Assembly: GCF_001425025.1 (NCBI RefSeq)
Contig: NZ_LMDE01000010.1
Span: 516,212-580,211 of the forward strand
DNA from: Nocardioides sp. Root122
GTDB lineage: Bacteria; Actinomycetota; Actinomycetes; Propionibacteriales; Nocardioidaceae
DNA: 64,000 bases
Direction: 5' to 3'
In this document: positions 1 through 11,193 of the stretch, one piece after another
Layout: every line of letters starts with the position of its first letter
How positions within the stretch are numbered: position 1 is the stretch's first letter
The notes under the pieces: generated by a model
Databases searched by the model: none
What the model was told of the DNA's origin: nothing
What the model saw: the letters and a program-made list of their open reading frames with translations, nothing else
Translations under genes and position numbers: made by a program

Positions 1-1
1 C

Positions 2-667
2 GACGACTGCCTGATCGCCGCCGAGGGCGCCCGCCCGGTCGACGCCCGGGACGAACCGGTGGTCGAGGAGGGCGCGCAGCGCCCGTCACGAGACCCGGTC
101 ACCCACGAGGTCACCGCGCACGGCCGCACCCATCCCTTCTCCGTCGCCGCCGACGGCTTCTGGCAGGTCCACCCCGAGGCACCGCGCGTGCTGGTGGAGG
201 CGGTCATGGAGCTGCTCGACCCGCAGCCGGGGGAGGCGGCCCTCGACCTCTACGCCGGCGTCGGTCTCTTCGCCCGCTTCGTCGGCGAGGCGACCGGTGC
301 CCGGGTGGTCGCGGTCGAGGCCGACCGCACCGCGTGCCAGCACGCCCGCGCGAACCTCGCTGCCCTGCAGCCTGCCGTGGTCGAGTGGGGGCCGACCGAT
401 CGGGTGCTGCGCGAGAGGCTCGACGAGCCCTTCGACCTCGTCGTCCTCGACCCACCCCGCGAGGGCGCCAAGCGGGTGGTGGTCGAGCAGGTGGTCGACC
501 GGCGCCCACGCGCGGTGGCGTACGTCGCCTGCGACCCCGCCGCCCTCGGCCGCGACGTCGCGATCTTCGCCGAGCACGGCTACGAGCTGACGGCGATCCG
601 CGCCTTCGACCTCTTCCCGATGACCCACCACGTGGAGTGCGTGGCGCTGCTGGAACGGTGCCGCTGA
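2..667 (+). CDS. TrmA/RlmD-type RNA (uracil-5)-methyltransferase, C-terminal part
   Basis: The gene enters from the left edge, so its N-terminus (where a TRAM domain is usual) is not seen. The visible 221 residues are the C-terminal SAM-dependent methyltransferase domain: motif I DLYAGVGLFA, the motif IV stretch VVLDPPREGA, and YVACDPAALGRD carrying the cysteine that attacks uracil C6 in this family. The end MTHHVECVALLER is typical of TrmA/RumA enzymes. It should methylate a uridine in tRNA or 23S rRNA; the target cannot be told from sequence. It reads without a stop from base 2, and an internal GTG at 59 is only an apparent start. Family call strong, substrate open. Confidence 0.9.
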   Translation, partial: DDCLIAAEGARPVDARDEPVVEEGAQRPSRDPVTHEVTAHGRTHPFSVAADGFWQVHPEAPRVLVEAVMELLDPQPGEAALDLYAGVGLFARFVGEATGARVVAVEADRTACQHARANLAALQPAVVEWGPTDRVLRERLDEPFDLVVLDPPREGAKRVVVEQVVDRRPRAVAYVACDPAALGRDVAIFAEHGYELTAIRAFDLFPMTHHVECVALLERCR

Positions 668-1073
668 CCTGCGGAGACGTGAATCGGACCGACGTCGTTA
701 GCCCGCCTCGTGGCGCACTTTGCGCGTCCAGCACGAGGACGATTCGAGGGCTGCTGCGGCCATTGCCGAGAGATCTCGGACTCGGACGTGTTCGTTGCAC
801 CGGGTTCTGTCGAGGCGCCGAGACCTCGTTACGGGTGGCCAGTGGTGCCCTGCCTGGTACGGCGCGCGTTCATGCGCAATTGTGTGACTCGAGCGACCCC
901 CGCGATGGCTACCACCACACCGCCGCCCACCGCGGCGATGAAGAGGGCATTCCGAGAGGGATCGTCCCAGACATCCCAAGGAACTGGACTTCGACCTTCT
1001 TTTTTTTGTGTTGGTCGGTCAGAGAGGTCCCGCGTGGCGCTGGAGCCCCCGCTTGCGTCGCTCGGGCCCGTCG
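668..1073. other. Gene-free stretch with an 8-T tract
   Basis: This 406-base stretch lies between two convergent genes. Open frames in it (for example 710-1108 on the plus strand) match no family I recognise and have no ribosome binding site. It is visibly less GC-rich than its surroundings. An uninterrupted run of eight T at 1000-1007 follows a weak AAGG/CCTT pairing (978-981 with 995-998), so it could act as a terminator for the methyltransferase, but the stem is poor. I see no other feature. Confidence 0.5.
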
Positions 1074-3899
1074 TCACCGGGGCGGCGCGGCCGACCGGTG
1101 ATCGGTGAGTCGCAGGAGCATCTTGCGGAGCTCGTCGTACCAGAGCACGACCGACCCGAGGGCGACGCACACGGCCCAGTGGGTCAGGTCCATGGATGCT
1201 GTGCCGAAGGCGACCTGGAGGAACGGGACTTCGACGACGGCGACTTGTAGCGCCACGCTCAGCCCCAGCGCGGCCCACAGCCACCTGTTGCCGAAGAGGC
1301 CATGGAAGGCGCTTGTCGTTTCCGAGCGGGCGTTGAGGGAGTTGAACAGCTGGGCGAGCACGAGGGTGGTGAAGCCGGCGGTGCGGGCGACGTCGAGGGT
1401 GTCGTCGCCCGCGACCAGGCCGCCCGGCAGGAACAGGTCGATCGCGAAGAGCGTCACGAGGGCCATGACCAACCCGATGGCCGCGATTCCTCTCCACATC
1501 CGGGCGTCGATCGCCCGGTCCGTCATCTTGCGTGGTGCCCGCGCCATGACGTCGTCGATCTCCGGGTCGATTCCCATGGCCAGTGCGGGCGTGGAATCGG
1601 TGATCAGGTTGATCCACAGGATCTGGGTCGCGAGCAGCGGCAGCACGACCGCGGACCCGTCGCTCGCCTCGCTGAGCCCGATGGCGCCGGCCAGGACGAC
1701 TCCGAGGAAGACGGTGAGCACCTCGCCCATGTTCGACGACAGCAGGTACCGCAGGAACTTCTTGATGTTCTCGAAGATGACACGACCTTGCCGGACCGCG
1801 GCGACGATCGTGGCGAAGTTGTCGTCCGCCAGGATCATTCGCGAGGCCTCCTTGGTGACCTCGGTCCCGGTGATGCCCATCGCTACCCCAATGTCGGCCG
1901 ACTTGAGCGCGGGGGCGTCGTTGACGCCGTCGCCGGTCATGGACACGATCTGGCCATCTGACTGCAGCGAGTCGACGAGCCTGAGCTTGTGCTGGGGTGC
2001 CACCCGGGCATACACGGAGACCTCACGCGTGAGGGCGAGCAGCTCCTCGTCGTCGAGGGTGTCCAGCTCCACCCCGGTCACGGCGCGACCGCCGACCTCG
2101 ATGATGCCGAGGTCCTCCGCGATGCGGCTGGCGGTGGTCGGATGGTCCCCGGTGATCATGATGACGCGAATGCCTGCACGGTGTGCCTCGCCGACCGCCG
2201 CAGCCACCTCGGAGCGCGCGGGGTCGATGATGCCGACGACGCCCACGTAGACCAGGTCACGCTCCCAGGACTGATCCATCTCGACAGCTTCGGACCCCTC
2301 GGCCAGGCGCCGATAGGCGACGCCGAGGGTCCGGAAGGCGCCCGCAGACAGGGTCTCGACCTCGGCGAGCCGCTCGGCCCTGGTCCCGTCGGTGAGGGGG
2401 ACCGTCTCGCGCCCCACCTGTTGCATCGTGCAGTTGGCCAGGAGAACGTCTGGGGCGCCTTTGGTCAGCACGAACCGGCTGTCGTCGCTCGACTCCTGGT
2501 GCAGGGTCGACATCATCTTGCGTTCGGACGTGAACGGGATGACCGCCCGTCGGTCGAACCGGCTCATCTCCTCGGTGGTGCCCTCCAGCTTGCGTGCCGC
2601 GACCAGGAACGCGGCTTCGGTCGGATCACCCACGATCTCCCACTCGCCAGCACGCTCGGCCAGCTGCGCGTCATTGGCAAGCGCCCCTGCCCCCAGCACC
2701 AGCTGGGCCTCGTACAGGTGGGCATCCAGGAGCGGTCGTCCATCGCTTCGCGCCTCGCCCTCGGGGCGATATCCGATGCCGCTCAGCTCGGCAGTGCCCG
2801 ACGCCGTGACGATCCGCTGGATCGTCATCTCGTTCCGGGTCAGGGTGCCGGTCTTGTCAGTGCAGATGACCGAGGCGGACCCCAGCGCCTCCACCGAGCT
2901 GAGCTTCTTCACCACGGCGTTGCGCTTGGCCATGCGCTGCACGCCGATCGCGAGCACGACCGACAAGATGGCGGGCAACCCCTCGGGTACCGCGGCAACC
3001 GCGAGCGAGACGCCCAGCAGCAGCACGACCACCAGGTCACTCGGCTCGGTGACGCCGTCGATCACGATGATCGTGAGCATCACGACGATCGCGATGACGA
3101 CGACGCCGGCCCCGAGCATCCTGCTGATCCTCGCCACCTCGTTCTGCAGGGGAGTGGGTTCCTCGACCGTGGCGTCCAGCAGCTCGGCGATGGCCCCGAC
3201 CTCGGTGTGCATCCCGACGCCAGTGACGACGGCCCGCCCGGTGCCTTGGGCCACGGCGGTGCCCTTGAACACCATGTTCACCCGATCACCGAGGGGAACG
3301 TGTCGACCAAGAGTCGTCGGATCCTTCGTGACGGCCTCGCTTTCCCCGGTCAGGGATGCCTCCTGGATCCGGAGCGAGCTCGCGCTCAGCAAACGGGCGT
3401 CTGCCCCCACCGCTGCGCCCGCGTCCAGGACCAGCACATCCCCTCTCACCAGCTCCGTCGAGGGAACCGTCCGGAGCGTCCCGCATCGCAGGACCGTGGA
3501 CGTCGCGGCAGTCATGCTGTCGAGGGCCGCCACCGCGTCGGCGGCCCGCGCCTCCTGGGTATAGCCGAGCACGGCATTGAGCACGATGATGGCGGCGATG
3601 ACCAGGACGTCGACGGGCACACCTCGGGCACCGTCGAGGAGCCAGGCGATGATCGAGATCGCCACGGCTGCGAGAAGCAGGTAGATCAGGGGGTCCTGGA
3701 ACTGGGCAAGCATCTTGCGCCAGAGGGGCAGCGGCGTCTTGCCGCGTAGCTCGTTGGCGCCGTCGGCGGCCAGTCGGCGCGCGGCCTCGTCGTCCGAGAG
3801 CCCGGCGGTCGGGTCCACGTCCAGCTCGCGGGCGACGGTCTCGAAGTCGAGAAGGGAGGGGTCACCAGAAGGCCCCGAAGTCGGTGGATCTCGATCCAT
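1074..3899 (-). CDS. P2-type cation-transporting ATPase (Ca2+-ATPase-like)
   Basis: A 941-residue P-type ATPase that would pump a cation across the membrane at the cost of ATP. In order: cation-ATPase N-domain (about 20-80), paired membrane helices near 70-110, actuator SLTGES (182-187), helix pair near 260-305 ending in PEGLP (the M4 ion-site motif of type II pumps), phosphorylation site CTDKTGTLT with Asp348, nucleotide domain, hinge MTGDGVNDAP, and four to six C-terminal helices. This layout fits SERCA/PMR1-like pumps, so Ca2+ is likely and Mn2+ possible. The ATG at 3899 is chosen because GGAGG lies 9 nt upstream; the 53 codons before it look non-native. No partner gene is adjacent. Confidence 0.9.
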   Translation of the reverse strand: MDRDPPTSGPSGDPSLLDFETVARELDVDPTAGLSDDEAARRLAADGANELRGKTPLPLWRKMLAQFQDPLIYLLLAAVAISIIAWLLDGARGVPVDVLVIAAIIVLNAVLGYTQEARAADAVAALDSMTAATSTVLRCGTLRTVPSTELVRGDVLVLDAGAAVGADARLLSASSLRIQEASLTGESEAVTKDPTTLGRHVPLGDRVNMVFKGTAVAQGTGRAVVTGVGMHTEVGAIAELLDATVEEPTPLQNEVARISRMLGAGVVVIAIVVMLTIIVIDGVTEPSDLVVVLLLGVSLAVAAVPEGLPAILSVVLAIGVQRMAKRNAVVKKLSSVEALGSASVICTDKTGTLTRNEMTIQRIVTASGTAELSGIGYRPEGEARSDGRPLLDAHLYEAQLVLGAGALANDAQLAERAGEWEIVGDPTEAAFLVAARKLEGTTEEMSRFDRRAVIPFTSERKMMSTLHQESSDDSRFVLTKGAPDVLLANCTMQQVGRETVPLTDGTRAERLAEVETLSAGAFRTLGVAYRRLAEGSEAVEMDQSWERDLVYVGVVGIIDPARSEVAAAVGEAHRAGIRVIMITGDHPTTASRIAEDLGIIEVGGRAVTGVELDTLDDEELLALTREVSVYARVAPQHKLRLVDSLQSDGQIVSMTGDGVNDAPALKSADIGVAMGITGTEVTKEASRMILADDNFATIVAAVRQGRVIFENIKKFLRYLLSSNMGEVLTVFLGVVLAGAIGLSEASDGSAVVLPLLATQILWINLITDSTPALAMGIDPEIDDVMARAPRKMTDRAIDARMWRGIAAIGLVMALVTLFAIDLFLPGGLVAGDDTLDVARTAGFTTLVLAQLFNSLNARSETTSAFHGLFGNRWLWAALGLSVALQVAVVEVPFLQVAFGTASMDLTHWAVCVALGSVVLWYDELRKMLLRLTDHRSAAPPR

Positions 3900-4050
3900 G
3901 GGCGAATTCCTCCAGGCGTTGGCAGTGCCGCACAACGCGGTCACCTCGACGCTAGCGTCGAGATGCTTGAGCCGACACACCGTCAGGACACGGTGCTCGG
4001 CCTCTGAGTCGCGCAACGGTGTCCCGCGCCGGTCGTGGCAGTGTGGTCGC

Positions 4051-4407
4051 ATGGCCACCTACGCCGTCAACCCGGACGCAGTCGCCCATGCGCGCCGGCT
4101 GATCGAGGCGCGGCAGTACGTCCTGGACAGCGACTGGGGCGACGTACAGCCCGGCGCGGACGCCCAGAACGCCTACCTCGAGAAGCACTCGTGGGACGAC
4201 TACTCCGGATGGCACCTCGGCCTCACCGAGGGCGCCAACGACGGGACCAAGGCGAGGTACGCCTTCGTCTACGGCGACCTGCGCAGGGTCCACCGCTCCG
4301 GGTTGATCGCGTGCGTCTACCGCGCGTCCGAGTGGCGGCACAAGCAGGTCGAGCTGGCCGCGCACGACCTCCTCCAGGAGCTCGACCGGAAGGCCGGCAT
4401 CGACTGA
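4051..4407 (+). CDS. Conserved actinobacterial hypothetical protein
   Basis: A 118-residue soluble protein without signal peptide or membrane segment, rich in aromatic and charged residues (YVLDSDWGD, SWDDYSGWHLGL, YAFVYGDLRRVH). I recognise the type as a widely conserved actinobacterial protein of unknown function but cannot assign a fold or activity. The ATG at 4051 starts the conserved part; upstream codons in the same frame look spurious. It converges on the kinase-like gene with only 2 nt between the two stop codons. Confidence 0.75.
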   Translation: MATYAVNPDAVAHARRLIEARQYVLDSDWGDVQPGADAQNAYLEKHSWDDYSGWHLGLTEGANDGTKARYAFVYGDLRRVHRSGLIACVYRASEWRHKQVELAAHDLLQELDRKAGID

Positions 4408-4409
4408 CG

Positions 4410-4943
4410 TCAGCCGTCCGCGGCGCGCGCGAGCCCGTCCAGCGCCGCCTCGCGGTCGGTCGTGTCGACGACGAGCCAGCCGCGTTCCTCGGCCAAGCCG
4501 AGCAGCTGCTCCCGGCCATGGAGCACGAGCGGGTCGCCGCCACGCTCGGCGATGATCCGCGACACCACGGCGGTCACGGGCGTCTCCGCGCGGGCGTGCA
4601 GGCGCTCCAGCAGGAGGTCAGGAGCCGCGTCGAGCACCACTGCGACGTACGCCGCCCCGGCCTCGGTTGCGGCCGCCTCGAACCGGTCGTTCTCGCTGGG
4701 CGTGACGATGAGCTGGGGGAGCACCACGTCGCGTCCGGTGGCGAGGTAGGCGGTGATCAGCGCCAGCGCCGAGGTGCGGACAGCATTGCCGGTGCTGACG
4801 AAGTCCGTCGCCCATCCCGAGACCCAGGACCGCAGCTCGTCGATGTCGCAGACGAGGGTCCCGGGCCGGAGGTCGGCGTACGCGCGGGCGAGCGTCGACT
4901 TGCCGACGCCGGAGGGACCGTTGAGGTGCAGGAGCGTGGGCAC
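4410..4943 (-). CDS. P-loop NTPase / small-molecule kinase-like protein
   Basis: A 177-residue AAA/adenylate-kinase-like protein. The Walker A motif GPSGVGKST is near residue 9, followed by CDIDELRSW as in gluconate/shikimate-type and Zeta-toxin-like kinases, and a Walker-B-like hydrophobic strand ending in DAAPDLLLERL. The phosphate acceptor is unknown. Two GTG codons compete: the one at 4949 directly abuts a TAGGGT hexamer (4950-4955), whereas the GTG at 4943 lies exactly 6 nt downstream of it, the spacing seen for leaderless genes throughout this window. I therefore place the start at 4943. Confidence 0.75.
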   Translation of the reverse strand: MPTLLHLNGPSGVGKSTLARAYADLRPGTLVCDIDELRSWVSGWATDFVSTGNAVRTSALALITAYLATGRDVVLPQLIVTPSENDRFEAAATEAGAAYVAVVLDAAPDLLLERLHARAETPVTAVVSRIIAERGGDPLVLHGREQLLGLAEERGWLVVDTTDREAALDGLARAADG

Positions 4944-4949
4944 CGGCAC

Positions 4950-4955
4950 ACCCTA
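4950..4955 (-). promoter_or_regulatory. -10 hexamer of a leaderless promoter
   Basis: TAGGGT on the minus strand, 6 nt before the GTG at 4943. It decides between the two candidate starts of the kinase-like gene. Confidence 0.6.
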
Positions 4956-5001
4956 GGTGGCCTGCGGCCCGAGGCCCGGGCGTGGCGCTTGAACCGATTC
5001 C

Positions 5002-5030
5002 TTGACCTCATGTATCTTGACATCGAGATA
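5002..5030 (+). promoter_or_regulatory. acnA promoter region with an 18-bp palindrome
   Basis: An inverted repeat TATCTTGA-CA-TCGAGATA (5013-5030; 7 of 8 arm positions pair) lies about 100 nt upstream of the aconitase start. A -35-like TTGACC (5002-5007) is placed 17 nt before GAGATA (5025-5030), so the palindrome would overlap a possible -10 region, as expected for a repressor operator. I cannot name the regulator. The spot is the only promoter-like segment in the gap before acnA. Confidence 0.5.
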
Positions 5031-5128
5031 GACCGACGCCGACAACTAAGGGTCCCCTTCCTTCCCGTCCCTTCCCCTGCGACGGCAAGATGGACGCGAA
5101 CCCGCGAACTCCCGAGGAGATGTGGCTG

Positions 5129-7963
<2,835 letters not shown>

Positions 7964-7970
7964 GCCTGCG

Positions 7971-8555
7971 GTGACCGACCCGGCGGAGGTGTGGCGTGGC
8001 CGCGTCCAGGACCACCTGGACGCGGCCGGCCGCCCCCCGCTGGGCGGCATGACCGACTGGGAGGTCTTCCCCTTCGAGCGTGAAGGCCTCACCCCCAAGG
8101 TCCTGGGGGAGCGCGTGGTCCCCGAGCCCGATCGCTCGCGCGGCGCGGACGCCTGCGGCACCTGCAAGGCGCTCGCCCGCGACGACCTCGTCCTGCACAC
8201 CGGCGAGCGGCTGGCGGTGATCCGCCCGGGCGGCACCAGTCTGATGTTCGTGGCCAACGTCGTCGCGCGTGATCACGAGCGGCTCGACGACCTCGACGAG
8301 ACCGCCGACGAGGAGCTCGGCCGGCTCGTCGCGCGCACCTACCGCGCGCTGCGCGCCCTCCCGGGCGTCGGCAACGTCCAGGTGAGCAAGTGGGAGAACG
8401 GCGGCGGTCACCTCTCCGTCAACGTCCTGGCGCGTCCGCTCGGCGTGCTGGAGCTCCGGGGGTCCAACCTCCCCGTCTGGGCCGACATGCTCCCCAACAT
8501 CCCCCAGGACGAGTACGACGAGCGCGCGGGGGCCGTGCGCGCCGCGCTGGCGTGA
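7971..8555 (+). CDS. HIT-superfamily-like protein of unknown activity
   Basis: A 194-residue cytosolic protein starting at GTG 7971, 7 nt after acnA. The central part resembles the HIT fold: CGTCKALARDD (a possible half zinc site), then LAVIRPGGTSLMFVANVVARDHER and, near the end, GGGHLSVNVLARP where HIT hydrolases carry HxHxH. Only one histidine of the triad position is present, so nucleotide hydrolase or transferase activity is doubtful. The tight spacing suggests expression with aconitase. Family placement is moderate; function unknown. Confidence 0.6.
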   Translation: MTDPAEVWRGRVQDHLDAAGRPPLGGMTDWEVFPFEREGLTPKVLGERVVPEPDRSRGADACGTCKALARDDLVLHTGERLAVIRPGGTSLMFVANVVARDHERLDDLDETADEELGRLVARTYRALRALPGVGNVQVSKWENGGGHLSVNVLARPLGVLELRGSNLPVWADMLPNIPQDEYDERAGAVRAALA

Positions 8556-8616
8556 CGTGTGGCGATGCGGTCGTTTGCACGAGCGGATCGTCACACGTAC
8601 CGCTGGGGACCGCCGA

Positions 8617-8622
8617 TAGCCT
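8617..8622 (+). promoter_or_regulatory. -10 hexamer of a leaderless promoter (DUF3105 gene)
   Basis: TAGCCT ends 6 nt before the GTG at 8629; no Shine-Dalgarno sequence is present. Confidence 0.6.
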
Positions 8623-8628
8623 GACGCG

Positions 8629-9318
8629 GTGAGCGACACCGACGGTCCCGACCACCACCTGCCGGGGGCGACCGTCGAGACGCCGGAACCGGACGTCGTA
8701 CCGGGGTTCGACGTCGTGCACGAGGTCAGGCAGGACAGGTCGCGAGTGCCGCTGGTGCTCGCCACCGTCGGCGCCGTCGCGATCATGGGCGCGGCGCTCG
8801 CCGCGCCGCTGGTCGACAAGCTCCTGCGCGGCGACGAGCAGGCCCAGCGGGCCCTGGACCTGGGCCTGGTCCGGACGTGGGAGATCACCGACCGCACGCA
8901 CACGACGGACGACGTCCGCTATCCGCAGACTCCGCCCGCCGGCGGCCCGCACGCCCCGGTGTGGCTGGCGTGCGGGGTCTACGACGAGCCCGTCCGCGAC
9001 GAGAACGCGGTCCACGACCTCGAGCACGGCACCGTGTGGATCACCCACGACCCCGGCCTGTCGGCCGACGAGGTGGAGCGACTCGCGGCCGAGCTGCCGG
9101 ACAACGGCATCATGTCGCCGCGCGAGGGCCTGCCGTCCGCGGTCGTGGTGACCGTCTGGGGTGCCCAGCTCGAGCTCGACGGGGTCGACGACGACCGGCT
9201 CGGCCTGTTCCTCGAGGAGTACGGCGACGGGCACACCGCCCCGGAGTTCGGCGTGACCTGCCAGGGTGGGGTCACCGACCCCCAGGGCGGGCTGCCGGAG
9301 CAGGGCGCCAACGCCTGA
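8629..9318 (+). CDS. DUF3105 membrane-anchored protein
   Basis: A 229-residue protein: a short acidic cytosolic N-terminus, one membrane helix at about 41-62, and an extracytoplasmic DUF3105 domain. Domain hallmarks seen are YPQTPPAGGPHAPVW and the histidine-rich VHDLEHGTVWITH. The clustered histidines suggest metal binding, which is inference. DUF3105 proteins have no established function. The GTG at 8629 sits 6 nt after a -10 hexamer, consistent with a leaderless transcript. Confidence 0.85.
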   Translation: MSDTDGPDHHLPGATVETPEPDVVPGFDVVHEVRQDRSRVPLVLATVGAVAIMGAALAAPLVDKLLRGDEQAQRALDLGLVRTWEITDRTHTTDDVRYPQTPPAGGPHAPVWLACGVYDEPVRDENAVHDLEHGTVWITHDPGLSADEVERLAAELPDNGIMSPREGLPSAVVVTVWGAQLELDGVDDDRLGLFLEEYGDGHTAPEFGVTCQGGVTDPQGGLPEQGANA

Positions 9319-9343
9319 CCACGGACCCCTCGGACGACCTCGC

Positions 9344-9349
9344 TAGCGT
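9344..9349 (+). promoter_or_regulatory. -10 hexamer of a leaderless promoter (thiamine-binding protein)
   Basis: TAGCGT, 6 nt before the ATG at 9356. The same hexamer serves the yjbQ-like gene at 10725. Confidence 0.65.
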
Positions 9350-9355
9350 GGCCCC

Positions 9356-9655
9356 ATGATCGTCGCCTTCTCCCTCTCGCCCGTCGCCCAGGACCCCAGC
9401 GGGTCGGTCACCGAGGCAGTCGCCGCCGCCGTCCGCGTCGTGCGCGAGTCGGGCCTCCCGCACGAGACCAACGCGATGTTCACCAACATCGAGGGGGAGT
9501 GGGACGAGGTGATGGCGGTGGTCAAGCGTGCCGTCGACGTCGTCGCCGCCGTCTCTCCACGGGTGGGCCTGGTGCTCAAGGCCGACATCCGGCCCGGCTA
9601 CGACGGCCAGCTCACCGCCAAGGTCGAGCGCATCGAGCAGGCGCTGCGCGACTGA
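9356..9655 (+). CDS. MTH1187/YkoF-type thiamine-binding protein
   Basis: A 99-residue single-domain protein of the MTH1187 (UPF0045) family, whose members form ferredoxin-like tetramers and bind thiamine or related molecules. The opening MIVAFSLSPVAQDPSGSV, the NAMFTNIEGEWDEV segment and the ending LTAKVERIEQAL fit the family. No enzyme activity is known. It converges with the lipoprotein gene, with 7 nt between stops. A gene of the YjbQ family, linked to thiamine phosphate synthesis, lies 1 kb away, but the two are not in one operon. Confidence 0.85.
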   Translation: MIVAFSLSPVAQDPSGSVTEAVAAAVRVVRESGLPHETNAMFTNIEGEWDEVMAVVKRAVDVVAAVSPRVGLVLKADIRPGYDGQLTAKVERIEQALRD

Positions 9656-9662
9656 GCGACCC

Positions 9663-10667
9663 TCAGCGCGGGACCGGCAGGTGGTGGACCCGGTCGGCCT
9701 TGAACGACGTCGCCCACACCTCGTCGGCGGACACCGCCAGGTCGAGATTCGCGCTGTCGTAGAGGGCGGTCTCCTCGCCGAGGACGACCTCGCGCGTGAC
9801 CTCGGCGCCGGCCGGGTCCACGACCACCAATCGTGGCCCCTCCTCCGCCAGCACCAGGAGCCGCCCGTCGTCCGCGACGACCGAGTCGGGCAGGCCCTCG
9901 ACGGGCACCACGGCCGTACGCCGGAGCGTCGCCGTATCGACGGCCACCACCTGGTCGGCGAAGGTGCACGCGACCCAGAGCGTCCCGTCGAGCTCCGCCA
10001 TGCCCTGCGGCCCGCCGCACACCTTCGGCGACCGGGTCACCTCGAGGGTCCGCGGGTCCACCCGCAGCACGCGGTCGTCGGCGAAGGCTGCGACGTAGAG
10101 GGCATCCGTGCCGGCGGTCGCGAGCCGGGCGCCGACACCGATGTCGACCCGGTCGACCACCTTCCGCGTCTCGGGGTCGATGCGCACCAGCCGCCCGGCG
10201 TCCTGCTCGACGACCCAGATCGAGCCGAAGCCGGCGGTGACCCCCTCCGGTCCGGCGGCGGTCTCGAGGGTGTCGGTGACCTCGCCCGTGGCAGCGTCGA
10301 TGCGCAGCAGCTGCTCGCCGCGGAACGAGGTGACCCAGACGGCGTCGCCGGCTGCGACCGCGCGCAGGGGAGTGCCGGGCACGTCGACGACGAGGTCCGG
10401 CTCGCTCGCGCCGCGCGGGATCCGGGACACCTGGTCGGACGCGCTGCTCACCACCCAGACGGCACCGTCCGCGGCGCTCGTGATGCCGACCGGACCTGCG
10501 CCGACCTCGACGTACGGCGCCACGTCAGAGATCTCGGAGGAGGACGCCGCCGGGTCGGTCGACGTCGTCGCCGAGCTCCCTCGGTCGTCATCGTCGGTCG
10601 GCTCGCCGCCGCAGCCGGCTAGCAGCGTGGCCACGGCCAGCGTCACCAGCGGGAGGAGCCGTCCCAT
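9663..10667 (-). CDS. Lipoprotein with YVTN/NHL-type beta-propeller
   Basis: A 334-residue exported protein. The signal peptide ends in a lipobox LLAGC (Cys19), followed by an acidic, serine-rich linker to about 50. The rest is made of roughly 45-residue repeats with VWV or LYV strands (GAVWVVSSASDQVSRI, AVWVTSFRGEQLLRI, SIWVVEQDAGRLVRI, ALYVAAFADDRVLRV), as in six- or seven-bladed propellers such as virginiamycin B lyase and YncE. Propellers of this kind bind ligands or proteins; I see no catalytic signature. Start ATG at 10667, leaderless promoter TAGCCT 6 nt upstream. Confidence 0.8.
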   Translation of the reverse strand: MGRLLPLVTLAVATLLAGCGGEPTDDDDRGSSATTSTDPAASSSEISDVAPYVEVGAGPVGITSAADGAVWVVSSASDQVSRIPRGASEPDLVVDVPGTPLRAVAAGDAVWVTSFRGEQLLRIDAATGEVTDTLETAAGPEGVTAGFGSIWVVEQDAGRLVRIDPETRKVVDRVDIGVGARLATAGTDALYVAAFADDRVLRVDPRTLEVTRSPKVCGGPQGMAELDGTLWVACTFADQVVAVDTATLRRTAVVPVEGLPDSVVADDGRLLVLAEEGPRLVVVDPAGAEVTREVVLGEETALYDSANLDLAVSADEVWATSFKADRVHHLPVPR

Positions 10668-10673
10668 GGAGGG

Positions 10674-10679
10674 AGGCTA
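10674..10679 (-). promoter_or_regulatory. -10 hexamer of a leaderless promoter (propeller lipoprotein)
   Basis: TAGCCT on the minus strand, 6 nt before the ATG at 10667. It faces the divergent TAGCGT at 10725-10730, about 45 bp away. Confidence 0.6.
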
Positions 10680-10724
10680 GTCCCGGCACACGGGTCTCGG
10701 CACGACGTCGTACGACGGCGCCGC

Positions 10725-10730
10725 TAGCGT
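10725..10730 (+). promoter_or_regulatory. -10 hexamer of a leaderless promoter (yjbQ-like gene)
   Basis: TAGCGT, 7 nt before the ATG at 10738. An in-frame GTG at 10729 overlaps the hexamer itself and is therefore unlikely to be the start. Confidence 0.6.
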
Positions 10731-10737
10731 GGCTGCC

Positions 10738-11142
10738 ATGCACAGCGAGACGAGGACCTACCGCACCGGTGGCGAGGAGGTCGTGCTCGACCTCACCCGT
10801 GACGCGGCGGACGTCGTGGCGGGGCGCGGTGACGGGCTGCTCCACGTGTTCGTGCCGCACGCGACGGCCGGGCTGGCGATCATCGAGACCGGCGCCGGGT
10901 CGGACGACGACCTGCTCGCCGCGCTCGCCGACCTGCTGCCCGCCGACGACCGCTGGCGGCACCGGCACGGGTCGCCGGGCCACGGCAGGTCGCACGTGAT
11001 GCCGGCCGTCGTCCCGCCGCACTGCACGGTGCCCGTGCTCGACGGACGGCTCGCGCTCGGCACCTGGCAAAGCATCTGCCTGGTGGACCTCAACGTCGAC
11101 AACGACCGGCGCGAGGTGCGCTGGTCCTTCCTGGCGGGCTGA
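10738..11142 (+). CDS. YjbQ family (secondary thiamine-phosphate synthase) protein
   Basis: A 134-residue member of the YjbQ/UPF0047 family; E. coli YjbQ has weak thiamine-phosphate synthase activity, but the physiological role is unsettled. Visible hallmarks are LLHVFVPHATAGLAIIE with the conserved His, RHRHGSPGHGRSH, and GTWQSICLVDLN near the C-terminus. It is cytosolic with no added domain. The frame continues past its TGA into a GNAT domain without a stop (see that entry). Confidence 0.88.
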   Translation: MHSETRTYRTGGEEVVLDLTRDAADVVAGRGDGLLHVFVPHATAGLAIIETGAGSDDDLLAALADLLPADDRWRHRHGSPGHGRSHVMPAVVPPHCTVPVLDGRLALGTWQSICLVDLNVDNDRREVRWSFLAG

Positions 11143-11193
11143 CCGATCGAGATCCGACCTGGCACACCGGCTGACGCGCGCGGCATCGACGAG

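Noticed and set aside
710..1108. Open frame of 132 codons in the gap before the P-type ATPase
   Set aside because: No ribosome site or -10 spacing, no recognisable motif, and its end overlaps the antisense of the ATPase gene.
3900..4058. 53-codon upstream extension of the P-type ATPase
   Set aside because: GGAGG is placed correctly for the ATG at 3899, and the extension has no transporter-like features.
11140..11142. Readthrough or selenocysteine fusion of the YjbQ-like and GNAT proteins across TGA
   Set aside because: The frame is shared, but no SECIS-like structure or family precedent is apparent; loss of a start or a non-standard ATC start is simpler.
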